This document shows, piece after piece, positions 32,836 through 44,060 of a stretch of 64,000 nt of DNA; the stretch's first letter is position 1; every line of letters starts with the position of its first letter. The notes under the pieces are model-generated. The model had not been told where the DNA came from. It saw only the letters and a list, made by a program, of their open reading frames with translations, and searched no databases. The stretch is from NCBI RefSeq assembly GCF_907165205.1, contig NC_058192.1, positions 35,740,001-35,804,000 of the forward strand, in the 5' to 3' direction. Source of the stretch: Coccinella septempunctata (Eukaryota; Arthropoda; Insecta; Coleoptera; Coccinellidae). A program made the position numbers and the translations under genes.

Positions 32836-33644
32836 TAATAGTTCAATATGTACTTTTGTATCCTTTATTCAAAGCTGTATTATTTGTATACAGGTGTTTT
32901 CAAAGGTGATAATTTCGATAAAATTATTCTCACCAGTTGTACCTGTCAAAAAAAAAACCTCACCTTTAAATATACTCTGTAAAATCGTCAATTCTGTCAT
33001 ATTTCTTTATGAATTTCGAATAAAAATATAGCAAATCTAACAAAGTATTTTATTAATATTAATTGATTCAAAACAATGTTTACATGAAAAAAATATCCTG
33101 ATCACAAAGGAAAGCAATGGTTTTGTTTTGTCGCTCAGGATGTTTTTTTCTGATCTCGACTAAGTCGATATTCGAATTCAATACAAGGAATAGAATTCGA
33201 ATTTCGCGCTCTTCAATTATAAAGCATACCACTGTAATTTAACTGTTTGACATTACGCTTTCAGCGCCATCTAATTTCTCAGTATGTGAAACACACTCCT
33301 AAAGTGTAGTCAGTTTTTAGTACTAGAGATATAAGGGCGTTTCCTATCTTCGGTATCTTCCTAACTCTATAATCTTTGTTCTGAATGATGAATCAGTAAC
33401 ACTCCAAACGCGAGAGGGGTGTAATTGTTGAAATATTATCAAAAATCAATTTGATTTGTAATGTAACGCCATCTGTGAGATAATATGTGAAACCATCACT
33501 TGTCATTGTTTTGTTAGTTGTCTATGCTTCAACTTGAATAAAATTTTAGTCTTTTGCGAGATAGCAATTCGAACAGTTGTCTGATTCCACCCGATCCTCG
33601 ATTTTCAATATCAATCATATCTGTTGAAAATGAGTGAAACAATT
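32836..33644. other. No gene seen
   Basis: AT-rich. 33340-33390 weakly resembles part of the palindrome arm (CTTCCTAACTCTA-AATCTTTG), a trace of the same dispersed repeat. Confidence 0.4.
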
Positions 33645-33790
33645 TTATTTCACTCTTATGAGAGCCTCCCATGGCTCTCCTTACGCCACATTAGGCACTG
33701 CACGGTTAATTTGAACCCAACAGTGAATGGTGACCCGTACCCGTATGGACTAGAAAATTCCTTCTCTAGCCAGGGATCGAATTAGCAGAT
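33645..33790 (-). repeat. SINE-like repeat, second copy
   Basis: Reverse-oriented, diverged copy of the sequence at 28905-29030, with the B-box-like segment at about 33770-33785 (minus). Confidence 0.5.
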
Positions 33791-33857
33791 AATATTTTCC
33801 ATCCCTCAACAATATCTGCCTTTACAACAACAATATCAACAATATCTGTCCAATTCA

Positions 33858-34822
33858 ATGACGGACACTGCTCAGTTTGTCGAAATAGTAAGAAATGAAG
33901 TTTCAACCCCTTTCGGAAAGTTATGTAGGGAAAATTACGAAAAATTAAATTTTTTGAAGAAATTTACAATTTGGGTGGATAGGTGGCATAAACTTCCAGA
34001 ATTCAATGGAAAACTTTCCAGAGAAACTTACGCTGCAATTCGACAAACAACAGTGGTTCTAGTAGAAATGATCGAATATTCCTTCAAAATTTATGGAGAA
34101 TTAAAATATATATTACCATCAAAATTCAGTACAGACAATTTGGAAAAAAGATTGCGTTTATTCAGATCTCTTTCGGGTTGTAATTATAATGTTTCTTTCG
34201 ATGACATTTTAGGCGCAGAAAAAAAATTAGGAATAAAAAATTTTTCAAACGTTCAGAAAAAGTTTATTCTCTCAAGGGAAATTTTTACTCCGGGGATTTT
34301 GAGTGCGAGGAAAAATGTTCAGATATTGTTGATATTAAAGCAGTTTCAGATTTTTTATTCATCCTATATTCAGATTACCTCTAGAACATTGACGTAAAAA
34401 TTTATGTTTCGGGCTATGTCGCACATTCTATTTCGAAAAAACTCTCGTGCCAAGAGTGCATTTCATTAATTAGGGCAGAAAAAGGGGCTTAAATACATAA
34501 TGAATATTTCGATAATCTACAAAGAAACGGTTTGTCGATTGCTACTGATTCTGTAAATTTCATATTCGTCCATATGTGTTCTATTATATTATATATTTTA
34601 AATGATCAATCAATTCTATCTAAACTTTCCACAGTCCAAATCAGAAAACAATATTATGTGAACTGACTTTGCGTAGCACTGAATTGGACTATTATTATTC
34701 TAATTTCGCAGAAACTTGTAATTGTGGTTCGAATGCAAAGTTTATTTTAAAGTCACTTTGCTCCATTTTAGCGAAGTTGCTACTCAATAATTACGTGAAA
34801 AATAGGGAATAATGCCGAGTAA
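33858..34822 (+). pseudogene. P-element-type transposase, C-terminal remnant
   Basis: The frame from 33858 reads TWHKLPEF-like WVDRWHKLPEFNGKLSRET, then LVEMIEYSFKIYGELKYILP. SKFSTDNLEKRLRLFRSLSG and CNYNVSFDDILGAEKKLGIKN follow, conserved in P-element and THAP9-type transposases. Past a frame break at 34397 further blocks remain: VSGYVAHSISKKLSCQECIS, YFDNLQRNGLSIATDS, and the C-terminal TCNCGSNAKFIFKSL with LLNNYVK, ending at 34822. Several stops lie between them. The THAP domain and the first catalytic part are absent locally. Confidence 0.75.
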
Positions 34823-35180
34823 ATGAAAAGAAAAGAAAACATTCGGCAGATAGCAAGTTACCATTAGTAACAAGGAATAAAAAATTGTCAACATTATGAG
34901 TTTCTCAAAAATTCAATTGATTAGTTATAGTGAGAAGGGGTTACAGTTCAGTTTTTATTCTATATGGCAAGAGATTACCCTACACCTTCTCGCGGTTCTT
35001 GCTGAACAATAAATTGAATAACGTATTTCAGAAATATCTTCCAATTTCAACTTTATTATCAGATTTAAGTGCCGAAGTAACTCAGATATTCGATTTATTG
35101 ACCAAGTAGGGTCTGATGTTGTTTATTCTTTCAACAAATTATCAATTCAATTCGCTATCGTTTAAAATTCGAAATACCAT
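34823..35180. other. No gene seen
   Basis: AT-rich, unassigned. Confidence 0.45.
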
Positions 35181-35441
35181 CTGTTCCGATATTCCTGAAC
35201 AGTATTGTCAGTATTTCAGAGACGATAGCTGTATTCGGGTTCGGCTTTCGGACAGTCCGAGAATGGTTCTAGAACTGCGCAGAGGATTTTATACTAGGGC
35301 GCAACAGTTTTGCGCAGTTTTAGAACAATTCTCGGACCCTCCAAAAGCCGAACCCGAATACAGCCGATGCCTATTGGCCCAGTCGTTCGAGTTCTATTGC
35401 TATTCGATTGCGGGCCAGTAAAACCAGCAATATCGGAACAG
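35181..35441. repeat. Outer 13-bp inverted repeat enclosing a foldback element
   Basis: CTGTTCCGATATT (35181-35193) and its complement AATATCGGAACAG (35429-35441) enclose the 137-bp foldback. Could be the ends of an older small MITE; no clear target duplication. Confidence 0.4.
35228..35364. mobile_element. 137-bp foldback MITE, copy 2
   Basis: Opposite orientation to the copy at 24604-24740 and the same length. Flanks CGATA/CGATG agree in 4 of 5 bases, consistent with a mutated 5-bp target duplication. Confidence 0.82.
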
Positions 35442-36553
35442 GCCCAGTATACGGTGTCCCGGGCTATCGATCGACCCATGTATCCCGACGGTTTGCGTTC
35501 GGTTGCGGCGTTGCCCGGTTGTGTTCCAGGCTATCTCTATAGACGGTTGTGTAGAACATACCAACGATGGACCGTTCTCGTACCCGCTAAGGCCGCCAGA
35601 TGCCACCACTATCGCGTGAGCTGTAAACGAAGAAATGATATTTGTTAGATAACCTGAAATCAATATGATAGACCAAAATTTGAGATTCTGAAATAAACGT
35701 GATATTGCTGGGATGCAATTTAAGAAGTTTTTTGAGAAAATTTTAAAATTTGTACTGTATTGTATTTATATACGTACTTTTTATGTCTATCTATGTTCCT
35801 ATGACATTCATCTGTCATGGTACGTCATGCCAATGTTGCAAGTGTTTGTCGAACATTGTGGAAATTACTTTAAGCGAACTTGAAACAAAACTCGAATTGT
35901 CTAATTTCTTGTCCATCTTTGCACTTATGAGCAAAAGAATTCGACAACCTCGACTCCTGTAGGTGTCCTTTCACGTATCTTTTCCAAAAATTAATTAACA
36001 CAGTGTTTACACCATGTGAATGTAAACTGCCTTATTTTAGTGCTCCTAATGAAGAGATAATAAAATTTTCAAAAGCTCGAGCAGAAGGAAGAAGAGTTTT
36101 TCCTTCGAATGGCTGAAATCCCAAGAATAAACCCACTGAAACTTATATAAATATCTCTCTCTGGCGGAATCTTTCAAGGATTGTATATGGATCTCAGTCA
36201 AATTAGGGTGATGTCAGACGCAGTGGTTTTGACCTAGTCGTTTCACGGTGCGTTCGGTCTGGTCGATGTCAAACGAGTGAACTCTGTGGGGAGGAGGAAA
36301 ACGGTCCTATGGATAAGAAAATTGTAGAATTGAGGACGTAACATCCTTAAAACCTTTCTAGATAGTGGAGTTCATAAGAATATTCAGAACTCTGGGATTG
36401 GAAGGCGAGCTGTGGATAGCGTAGTTCAATAGACTTGTAGGTCGCGATGCATTGTAACCCTTCTTGAACTATGAAAATGGTATTTAAACTTTTATATGGC
36501 GTGTAACTACCACTATCTGCAGAACAATATAGATTTCCTATTAATTAAAATAC
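35442..36553. other. Unassigned; GC-richer island 35442-35640
   Basis: 35442-35640 is clearly GC-richer than its surroundings and open in both directions, but I recognise no protein in it. 36190-36470 is another GC-richer patch. No gene call is supported. Confidence 0.35.
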
Positions 36554-36783
36554 CTGATTTACGATGGGCAGTTGTGGTGCTGCACTTTTCCCAGTGTCCC
36601 AAGTGCCAATATCCATATTATGCTTTCCGGGGACTATGGGACCAGGTGGCATTCCAGGTCCTTTTTTTTTAAGGGCTTGGTTCTGTACAGTAAGTTGGGG
36701 CTTAGCAGGTTGACTGGCAATGCTTGCCCATGTAGTTTTTTTCGGACCCAAACAATCTTTTGACCCATCAGAAGATTTCAATT
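36554..36783 (-). CDS. Ythdf: YTHDF family exon (second in window)
   Basis: A 230-bp exon on the minus strand, acceptor TTTTTTAG at 36784 and donor CAG|GTATTT at 36553. It encodes LKSSDGSKDCLGPKKTTWAS, IASQPAKPQ, then KKKGPGMPPGPIVPGKHNMD and IGTWDTGKS. TWASIASQPAKPQ and KHNMDIGTWD are diagnostic of YTHDF1-3/Ythdf m6A readers, cytoplasmic proteins that bind methylated mRNA and affect its decay and translation. The exon starts in phase 1, matching the single leftover base of 46778-46993 (TTA-G|AA-TTG), and ends in phase 0, matching 15528-15731. It appears intact. Confidence 0.93.
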
Positions 36784-37370
36784 CTAAAAAATAACATTCG
36801 TCACACTCCAAATTTTATCGAAAATAATATTACTTCGTAATTAGTTAGACACTGTAAAGACGTTATGTACTTTTAAAAATTTATATAAGAAGAAGGTTGA
36901 TTTAACTAAAACATTTTGTAATTATTTGTTTGTCGTCGCAACTTTCAATCAATTTGTCCAGCTTCAAGTATCGATAATTTTTATATAAATCTTCGGTTGG
37001 ATATTTATATGGAAGGTGGTGTAGTCTTTTTATTACTTTGTAATCTATGCAGTCTTTTCAGATAGAATTTTGTTGAATTCGACCATATTACCGATAAATA
37101 GCTGAGTACTAACTGGAAATACAGGGTTAGAACTATTTAGAGGGGGATCATATGGATATCGAAAAAACAAAACAAAAAAGTTGCGTTATTTAAGGATTAA
37201 CTGAAAATCAAGATTTTCTCTTATTCTTTATTACTCATTTGTTTTTGAGATAACTACACGAAATTCGGTTTATAGTCATTATACAAAATAGCGATAATAC
37301 TGGTGTCGTCAGATTTTTTTTATTCTCCATTGTTTCGGGGACGCGATAATCAACTTTTTTTTCCCTAATA
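36784..37370. other. Intronic, no feature seen
   Basis: AT-rich intron sequence of the YTHDF gene. Confidence 0.5.
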
Positions 37371-37375
37371 GCACA

Positions 37376-38210
37376 AAGTAGTCCTATGGACATCCATAGG
37401 ACGTTTTCTTCGGACATTACGGACATCCATGGGACGTCCATTTCTGGTACAATGGACGTTCTATGGACATCCGAGGGACGCACAAATGTCACAACTTTGA
37501 ACCGATTTCGGACGTCTATTGCAGACGTCCAATGGATATCCCGTTGGGACCATCATCAGCTATCTCAACGGTACAAAAATTTATCTATCTTTCTATTAGC
37601 CTTTTAATTTCCTAGAAACCAATGTCTCACCCTCAGACGCAGATGTGTTATTTTCTGTGTTGTGCTCATTTCCATCCATACTTACTAGAAAGTTTTTAAA
37701 CTTGGCCCGGATTCGAACACGCGAGTATGTGGGGAAATCGCAAACGTCCTAGCTACCGAGACTAACGATATACTGTAGGAACATATTCATTATAGTGTCA
37801 ACTGATTTATGGAATAGTGGTCGATTAATACAGAAATACCATATACTAAAAACTAAGTCTTAAAACTCAAACATAGATTATTTTATAATAGTAATTAGTC
37901 TCCGTTCATTATAACAATATTCATAATATAATATTCATAAGATATTCATATACTACAAACCGGAAAAATGGAGTTTAGAGCAAAATAATATTAAATTTTG
38001 GTGTTCATTGATATACATGTATGTATTATTTGGTCCATATTACGTCTATTCCTAGTGAATATCCTTTATGGACATTCAAAAGATGTCCCTACCGGATATC
38101 CACTAGGTGTCCGTGATGGACGTTATACAGACCATGTAATGTGTATATGATATTTGGTCCATATTAAGTCCATTACGGACTCCTAATGAATATCCTTACT
38201 GTTTTATCTG
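37376..38210. repeat. Degenerate palindromic GGACATCC/GGACGTCC repeats
   Basis: Two clusters (37376-37560 and 38040-38200) of imperfect ~20-bp units built from TGGACATCCATAGGACG-like palindromes, separated by other sequence including a tRNA-boxed SINE head. Perhaps the two ends of one MITE with long repetitive termini. Confidence 0.5.
37700..37770 (-). repeat. tRNA-derived SINE head
   Basis: Minus strand: A-box-like GTCTCGGTAGCTAGGACG (37745-37763) and B box GTGTTCGAATCC (37709-37720) at tRNA-like spacing. The anticodon arm does not fold cleanly, so a SINE or tRNA pseudogene. Confidence 0.5.
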
Positions 38211-38312
38211 TAGATTACAGATAAAACAGTAAGTTAATGTGCACGTGATGAAGAATTATGACTGATTTTAAATGTATTTTTAGATGTAAATGTCCCAGCC
38301 AAACCTATTTCA

Positions 38313-38356
38313 TAATCTTGAAAAAGGCTTATATACGCCGAAACATATGTCGATTA
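38313..38356 (+). ncRNA. Hammerhead-like motif (variant core)
   Basis: Stem I TAATC/GATTA, core TTGAAAA, stem II GGC..GCC, GAAA, self-complementary ACATATGT, C. C3 and G8 are both replaced (U and A), as in the motif at 10966-11005. No PLE coding sequence remains beside it. Confidence 0.6.
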
Positions 38357-38455
38357 CAAGTAATAAAATCTGAATACCTGAAGTTTTATTGTGCTCTAAA
38401 CCCAAGAAAATTGCACCTAAAATATATAAAATATAGCACAAGAAAAATTTTACCT

Positions 38456-38460
<5 letters not shown>

Positions 38461-38502
<42 letters not shown>
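38461..38502. repeat. (TA)n microsatellite
   Basis: About 21 TA dinucleotides. Confidence 0.95.
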
Positions 38503-38506
<4 letters not shown>

Positions 38507-39590
38507 CCAATAGACGTTTCCAGTTCCGATACGTTTCTAAGGCGACCTGAGACCCACATGATCCGAATGTTTTCTTCGAGTATATATGATGAAATAACGT
38601 TAATGAGAATTATAACTCCTTAGGCACACTTAGAGGGGAAAAGAATTCCTTCATTCAAAAAAGTAGCATAATCGATAATATTTTCCAAACCCGAGACATT
38701 GCACCAACTTTACAATCCCACATATACTCCAGCGGTAAATATGGCCAACGTTCACGATCCCGGCGCTGTTGCCAGTTTGACGGGACTGGAGCCGACAATT
38801 TCGATGTATAAAATGACGCGAAAAAGTAGGTGTTACGGTAGATATTCATATATGTGTGAGTTTGTTGAGAAAGAAGTATTATCTCAATATTCTCATGAAG
38901 CAAATTCCTTTTCAACAGATTCTTCTCAAATTTTGATCCATTAATAACATAAGCTTGAGAGGCCTGTATACATAAAATTATTGTAATAAAATATGAAAAA
39001 TTAATTTTTAGCTTCCTTCTGAAATCTACAAGGGGGCTCCTGAAATTCGTGCAAGTACTCCAACTATCATAAAAATGAGACAAAAATCAACAAAATTTAT
39101 TGAAACACTGTTGACAAAAATTGAGATCTAGAGAGCGAAATATGAATTGTTTTAATATTCCAGAGCTAGACTCATCACACCTAATTCAACGTGTTCAGTT
39201 TTATCATATCATCCTGTATGTCGAATTAAAAATAATTTTTTCACTTTTCAAGAAGTCCATGCCAAGCCCAGAATTCCTCCTCTAATGTATTTTTCAAATT
39301 GAAATAAACAACGGAAAAATCTAATTCATTCCTATAAATATCGCGTCAATGAATAGTTATGAGATGTGAAATATTCCATAACAAACTTTAAAACGACCAG
39401 AATAATCGTAATAGCTTTCCTCGATAGGTACAATCATTCATTAATGCGAAACACTGAAATGAAATAACACAAACAAAAATGATAAAATTGATTACTGACG
39501 TTCAAATTCCGTCAATATTATTTTGAAAGTTTTGCGAAATGAGAACCGTTTGTTTGTACACATCTGTCACGTTGAATTCTCCGATGAGAT
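38503..39590. other. No gene seen
   Basis: Contains a minus frame (38655-39083) of 142 codons with no recognisable domain, of unlikely composition for a protein; not called. Confidence 0.4.
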
Positions 39591-39599
39591 AAAGCCTTT

Positions 39600-39840
39600 C
39601 GATCCATTTTGCCATTGTTTCTTAATAGATCACAAAAATTCATCATTCAATTGAATGCATTCAATTGGTTTCTCGTCGTCTGGATATCCTCCTCATAAAC
39701 CTCCTTCAATTTTACCCACAAAGAATGTATAGCAGGTTCAGATCTGGTAATCTATAAGGTCATGATTCCCAGTTGGGTCTCCTGGACCAATTCATTTAAT
39801 TGGATAGGTATTGTCCAGGCCATTCCTTACTTTGAAAATG
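39600..39840 (-). pseudogene. Degraded mariner transposase fragment
   Basis: Minus strand fragments resemble the mariner block around the third catalytic residue (NWSRRPNWES, LPDLNLLYILCG), with several stops. Weak. Confidence 0.35.
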
Positions 39841-40309
39841 TGTTTCTCCGATTTTTATGCCCTGTGGCATGCCAAGAGAAATATTTTGTGGAAAGTTAAT
39901 ATTATACAAATTCGAAGGACTAAGGGAGATGATTCCTCGATCAAAATAAGCAGGGGTAGTACCTTTGATTTTTTTTCGAAATGGACATCCCATCCAAGAT
40001 ACAGCCTTTGGAAGGCGATGACGAGTTTATAGTTTTTGATTTTTTTACGTGTTCTAAAAAACACTGAGTCATGAAACTATACATAATATGAAGCACTAAG
40101 TATAGGTATATTAATACTCACACAATTTTTTAGATCTCATAACTTCATTATTAAGGGTTGAACATAACAACCCTTTATGATTTTCCTTCAATTACTAATT
40201 TCCGTAATATTTTAATTTAACAAATTGAAATTTCTTTCGATTAATGAGCATAATTGACAACAGTACTTTTCATTTTATTTCAGATACAATAACGCAAAAC
40301 TATTATAAA

Positions 40310-40450
40310 TGTTCAAAATGACTACCTCTCGCTAAAATATATGCATCAACTCTCTGTCTCGTAGACCTTCGTATTCTTTCGAATATCCCGGTAGTATTTC
40401 TTATGGTTTCACACGATGATACGATTCGATCTCTGGAGTATTAAACGCAT
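40310..40450 (-). pseudogene. Mariner transposase C-terminus
   Basis: Reads RRSTRQRVDAYILARGSHFE then HL and a stop, the usual end of mariner-type transposases (R-DACI---G-HFEHL). The remainder is lost. Confidence 0.55.
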
Positions 40451-41180
40451 GATCTTCAGTGAACTGATCATCATCATCACTGCAGATTCTCATATACAAA
40501 TAAGGTTTGTGATTGGCCATACAATTTGAAAAATTCAAGGTTGAATATTATCAAAGAGTAACTCTTTGATATTATCTCCAAGTTCTAAACATTCTACATA
40601 CTGCATGTGGAGAGGAAACTCTTGTATACTGCGCTTTGCAATTGAATACTGTTGAAAAATTAATTTTCGACTGTCAAGGTTGAAATCTAATTGATTATTG
40701 GTTTATACAGCGTGTCCACTTTTAAAAGGGCCAAACTTCATGATGAGATCATACAAGTGATTTGTAACGAAAAATGTCATATAACACATCATCGAAATGT
40801 TATCGGTTATTCTTTAATATAACATTTTTTGATTTCACGAAATATACCAAGTTTTTCTTATGGTATCAATCACACTACAGTTATCTCGTAGGCTAATTAA
40901 ATTTGACCGCATATCTGGAAACAGCAATAAATGTGCTACATGATGAGAATTCGTGTGTACGAAAAAATTTCTTATTGCGGGCTTGGTAAGGGGATGAGAT
41001 GAATATCACGATTCTGAAGTGAACAAAATTAACCCTATTTTTCCAATGGTTTCATCAATGAAAAATTATTAATTATGGATATGTTTTCTTTTCAACAAAA
41101 AATACCCCATTTAGATTGCTTCCGAATGACATATAAGCTTTTATTCTTGCTGCTAGTCTTCTTAGATTATATTTATTTAT
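40451..41180. other. No gene seen
   Basis: AT-rich; a possible mariner-type terminal sequence ACAGCGTGTCCACTTTTAAA occurs at 40708. Confidence 0.4.
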
Positions 41181-41360
41181 TACATAATTGTTTCCAGTAA
41201 AGGACAAGCCTATAAACTCGAAAGTTATAGATTACATGCATGCATACATAAACTGTGTGGATAAACGAAAATGAAAGCGAAAAATACAAAACTGAAATAT
41301 CATATACAAAAAAGAAAAAAAAATTAGATATAACACCACAGTTCCTCACAGAGAGAACTT

Positions 41361-41464
41361 CTACCTGTCATAACTGTTTTTGAAACCGTTTACCGAGGTC
41401 GATCGCACTACGCATTCAGGGAGACGGTTCCAGTTGTGAAATATACGGTTAAGGAGAAAGTGTT
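41361..41464 (-). pseudogene. CR1/L2-type non-LTR C-terminal tail
   Basis: Minus strand: NRIFHNWNRLPECVVRSTSV followed by NGFKNSYDR and stop. The pattern WN-LP--VV---SV--FK is the characteristic last segment of CR1-group reverse transcriptases. Only this tail remains. Confidence 0.65.
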
Positions 41465-41681
41465 AACATATGAATATAATGGCTAACAAGATAACAACGA
41501 AAAACTCGACACATTCCAAACCTTAATTTGATTTATTTTGAAGCTCCTTATGATTGAATATTGAAATTTTTCACATGGAAATCATAAATTTATCTACAAA
41601 ATCAAATAACCCAAATGAATAAACTGAATTTCAATGATATAGATTTTATGGAAACATGTAAAGAAAAATTACTACTAGTAC

Positions 41682-41935
41682 TTATGCTCGTAATAATTGC
41701 TCGAAATGTCCACCGCCTTGTTCAATACATTTTACACATCGTTTTTGTAGTGAATCTGCAACCCTGCGAAGTTTCTGACGCATTTCAGCATTACACAATG
41801 TTATTCTTTCGATCAGGACCTCTCGAGTCTGAACGCTACTTTAATAAACTTTTTCTTTCAAGGTGTTCCAGACATGAAAATCCAAAGGCGTAAGGTCGGA
41901 GCCTCTTTGTGGCCATCTTACGTTGACCCTCAACT
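41682..41935 (-). pseudogene. Mariner transposase C-terminal block
   Basis: Minus strand: WPQRGSDLTPLDFHVWNTLK (third catalytic Asp region), then REVLIERITLCNAEMRQKLRR and KCIEQGGGHFEQLLRA with the stop at 41682-41684. Its upstream edge meets an inverted, partly overlapping fragment of the same family (41940-42280). A third partial copy of the 3' end lies at 43155-43425. Confidence 0.75.
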
Positions 41936-41939
41936 CATG

Positions 41940-42280
41940 TTGAAAATGAGAAACCATGGTCGCATGGGGGTTTTCTCTTTTCCATACATGGGTTGAGGGT
42001 CAACGTGTGGTTGGCAGTCATGAGAGGTGAACTTTTCGGACGAGTAATATTTCCCGATCCGATTGATCCAAAGCATCTTGACACACATATTGGAGAAAAT
42101 GTCTGGTTTCAAATGAATGGCTGCCCAGCTCATAATAGCCGGAATGTACGGGACTAAATAAATCGTGGAAGGTACAGTCCTATAAGATGGCCAACAAGAA
42201 GCCCCTTACGCTTTTGGATTTTTATGTCTGGAACACCTTGAAAGAAAAAGTTATCACAATATTTTGAATAGAATCTGAGT
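41940..42280 (+). pseudogene. Inverted mariner transposase fragment
   Basis: Plus strand: LRVNVWLAVMRGELFGRVIFP, then HIGENVWFQMNGCPAHNSRNV (second catalytic Asp replaced by Asn in QMNGCPAH) and IRWPTRSP before a frameshift. It is joined head to head with 41682-41935 through GTTGACCCTCAACTCATG (41929) and its inverted copy at 41995. Confidence 0.75.
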
Positions 42281-42656
42281 GGTGTTATTGAATTCTTTTC
42301 GTATACAAAATAGATTATCACACGTCCGCAAAACTATAAACGTCCGATGAAGTCGGGATCTTCGCCAAAAAAAATAAATTAATTTTAACTTTACCTTCTC
42401 TACCCTCTGCCGTCAATAGTCAAACGTTCCTCTCAGATTCCTTTTAAATCGTTCAGTTGTCACTGAAGGTATTTAATTTTAGTTTATCGCAACAGTTGCG
42501 AAATAATTTACTAGTTACTAGAAGTAAAAATTTCAAGACATAGATGAGTTCCAGAAAATGTCAAAATTTGAAAAATCACTATGGTCTTTTCCAGAATTAT
42601 TGACATCCTAGTAGGTTTTTAAAGTCCAGAGGTTCATAACAGTGTTTCTGGTGTTG

Positions 42657-42702
42657 GAACCTGAAGATGGGATGCGATTAATCATCCCGAAACCGGTAGT
42701 TC
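42657..42702 (+). ncRNA. Hammerhead ribozyme-like motif
   Basis: Stem I GAAC/GTTC, core CTGAAGA, stem II GGGATG..CATCCC, GAAA, self-complementary ACCGGT, A as cleavage nucleotide. Core fully canonical. No PLE coding sequence is adjacent. Confidence 0.75.
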
Positions 42703-42709
42703 TTGTAGA

Positions 42710-43154
42710 ATAAATTGGTGAGAGACAGTTTTTGGGTGTTTTGATTTATTTTGGTATATTATATCATCTGTTCATTTCAGCTCAAGCTAATTCAAATATC
42801 TATATTAAACTTATATTAGCTATCACATCACTCTGTAAATTAACTTGTACCTATAGGCGAAAACCAATCGTGTAACTGAAAGTCCTTAGAATTGATAATG
42901 ATTTTTATGTGTATTTTTATAAATGATTATATTGAAAGTTTGACTGAGGAATACCCTTCCACCTTCTGAACTGAAAATTTCCAATTGTTAGTTCGGGGTA
43001 CTCGAGTGTTTGAATCTATGATTCAAACAAAAATGAAGTTGCTGAAAAATAGTTGAACCAGAGATAGAGTAGAATCTGATGTGTATGAATTGACTGAAAA
43101 AAAAATGATGACATATGTATAAACTTTCATTCTTGCTGCACATCCTCTGCCATA
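42710..43154. other. No gene seen
   Basis: AT-rich unassigned sequence following the hammerhead-like motif. Confidence 0.45.
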
Positions 43155-43425
43155 ATATCATGGCTAACAAGATAAAAACGAAAAATTCCCAAACAAATTT
43201 GATCTATTTTGAAGCTCTTCATGATTGGATATTATAGAAATTCTCATGGAAATCGTGAATTTATCTGCGGAATCAAAGAATCAAAATAACTCAAATGAAT
43301 AAAATAAATTTTAATGATATAGATTTTAAGAAAATATGCGAAGAAAAAAACTACTACTTAAAATTATTGCTCGAAATGTCCACCGCCTTGTTCAATACAT
43401 TTTACACATCGTTATCGTACGTACA
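43155..43425. repeat. Direct repeat of the mariner 3' region
   Basis: Closely matches 41480-41745 (shared TTGCTCGAAATGTCCACCGC). The repeat ends near 43425, after which a 141-codon open frame continues into unknown sequence. Confidence 0.75.
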
Positions 43426-43820
43426 CGTTTTATATTATGAAAATAAAGTTTTTCAAGAATATAAGGACTTCATACTGAAAAAACCTTTTTATCACTGTGG
43501 TAGGAGTAAAAAATCTCCATTGCTTTTGTATATTGATCTTCTGAAAAATTTCTGGAAAAGAGCTCCTGTCAAGTCAACCAAATATAACTACAATGATGTT
43601 CAGGAAATTCGTAAATTCGTGAACACGACAGAGGGTCAAGTAGGGTGTGGTGAAAATACAATTTTTGTGCATAGGATCCTAAACGTGCCAGTGCTCCTGA
43701 AATTAGGTCGACTCACTTAATCGGGCTTGTATAAGTTTCCATACTTGTGCTATTATAGTTCGTATACGAAAAGAATACAATAACACCACTTCAATTCAAT
43801 TCAAAATATTGTCATTGAAT
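43426..43820 (+). other. Open frame of unknown origin
   Basis: The frame 43295-43720 starts in mariner-derived sequence and continues for about 95 residues (KVFQEYKDFILKKPFYHCGR ... NVPVLLKLGRLT) that I do not recognise. 43750-43815 is an inverted match to 42240-42320. Probably a chimera of repeats, not a gene. Confidence 0.35.
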
Positions 43821-44060
43821 ATTTCTCATGACGACTGTTCATCATACCGGGATCGTATAAGTTTTCTTATAGTACATTTGAGGTGTATAAATCGAAAAGA
43901 CGACAAAATAAATTCTCAAGCTCTTCAACTGCAGCGTTGCCAACTTTTCGGACTAGATGCGTCGGTCAACTATGCGGATTATATACATCAAGTTCATGTC
44001 GCTCGAAGCGCCCTCGCACTGGCCAAACCCTGAAGTTTTCTGTATATAATAACGAGTATA

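Noticed and set aside
35310..35648. 112-codon frame in a GC-rich island
   Set aside because: Overlaps the foldback element, is open in both directions through composition, and has no recognisable domain.
38655..39083. 142-codon minus frame
   Set aside because: No domain, no splice or promoter context, composition of intronic AT-rich DNA.
43295..43720. A 141-residue novel gene
   Set aside because: Its start lies in a duplicated mariner 3' region and its end in another repeat; most likely a chance chimera.
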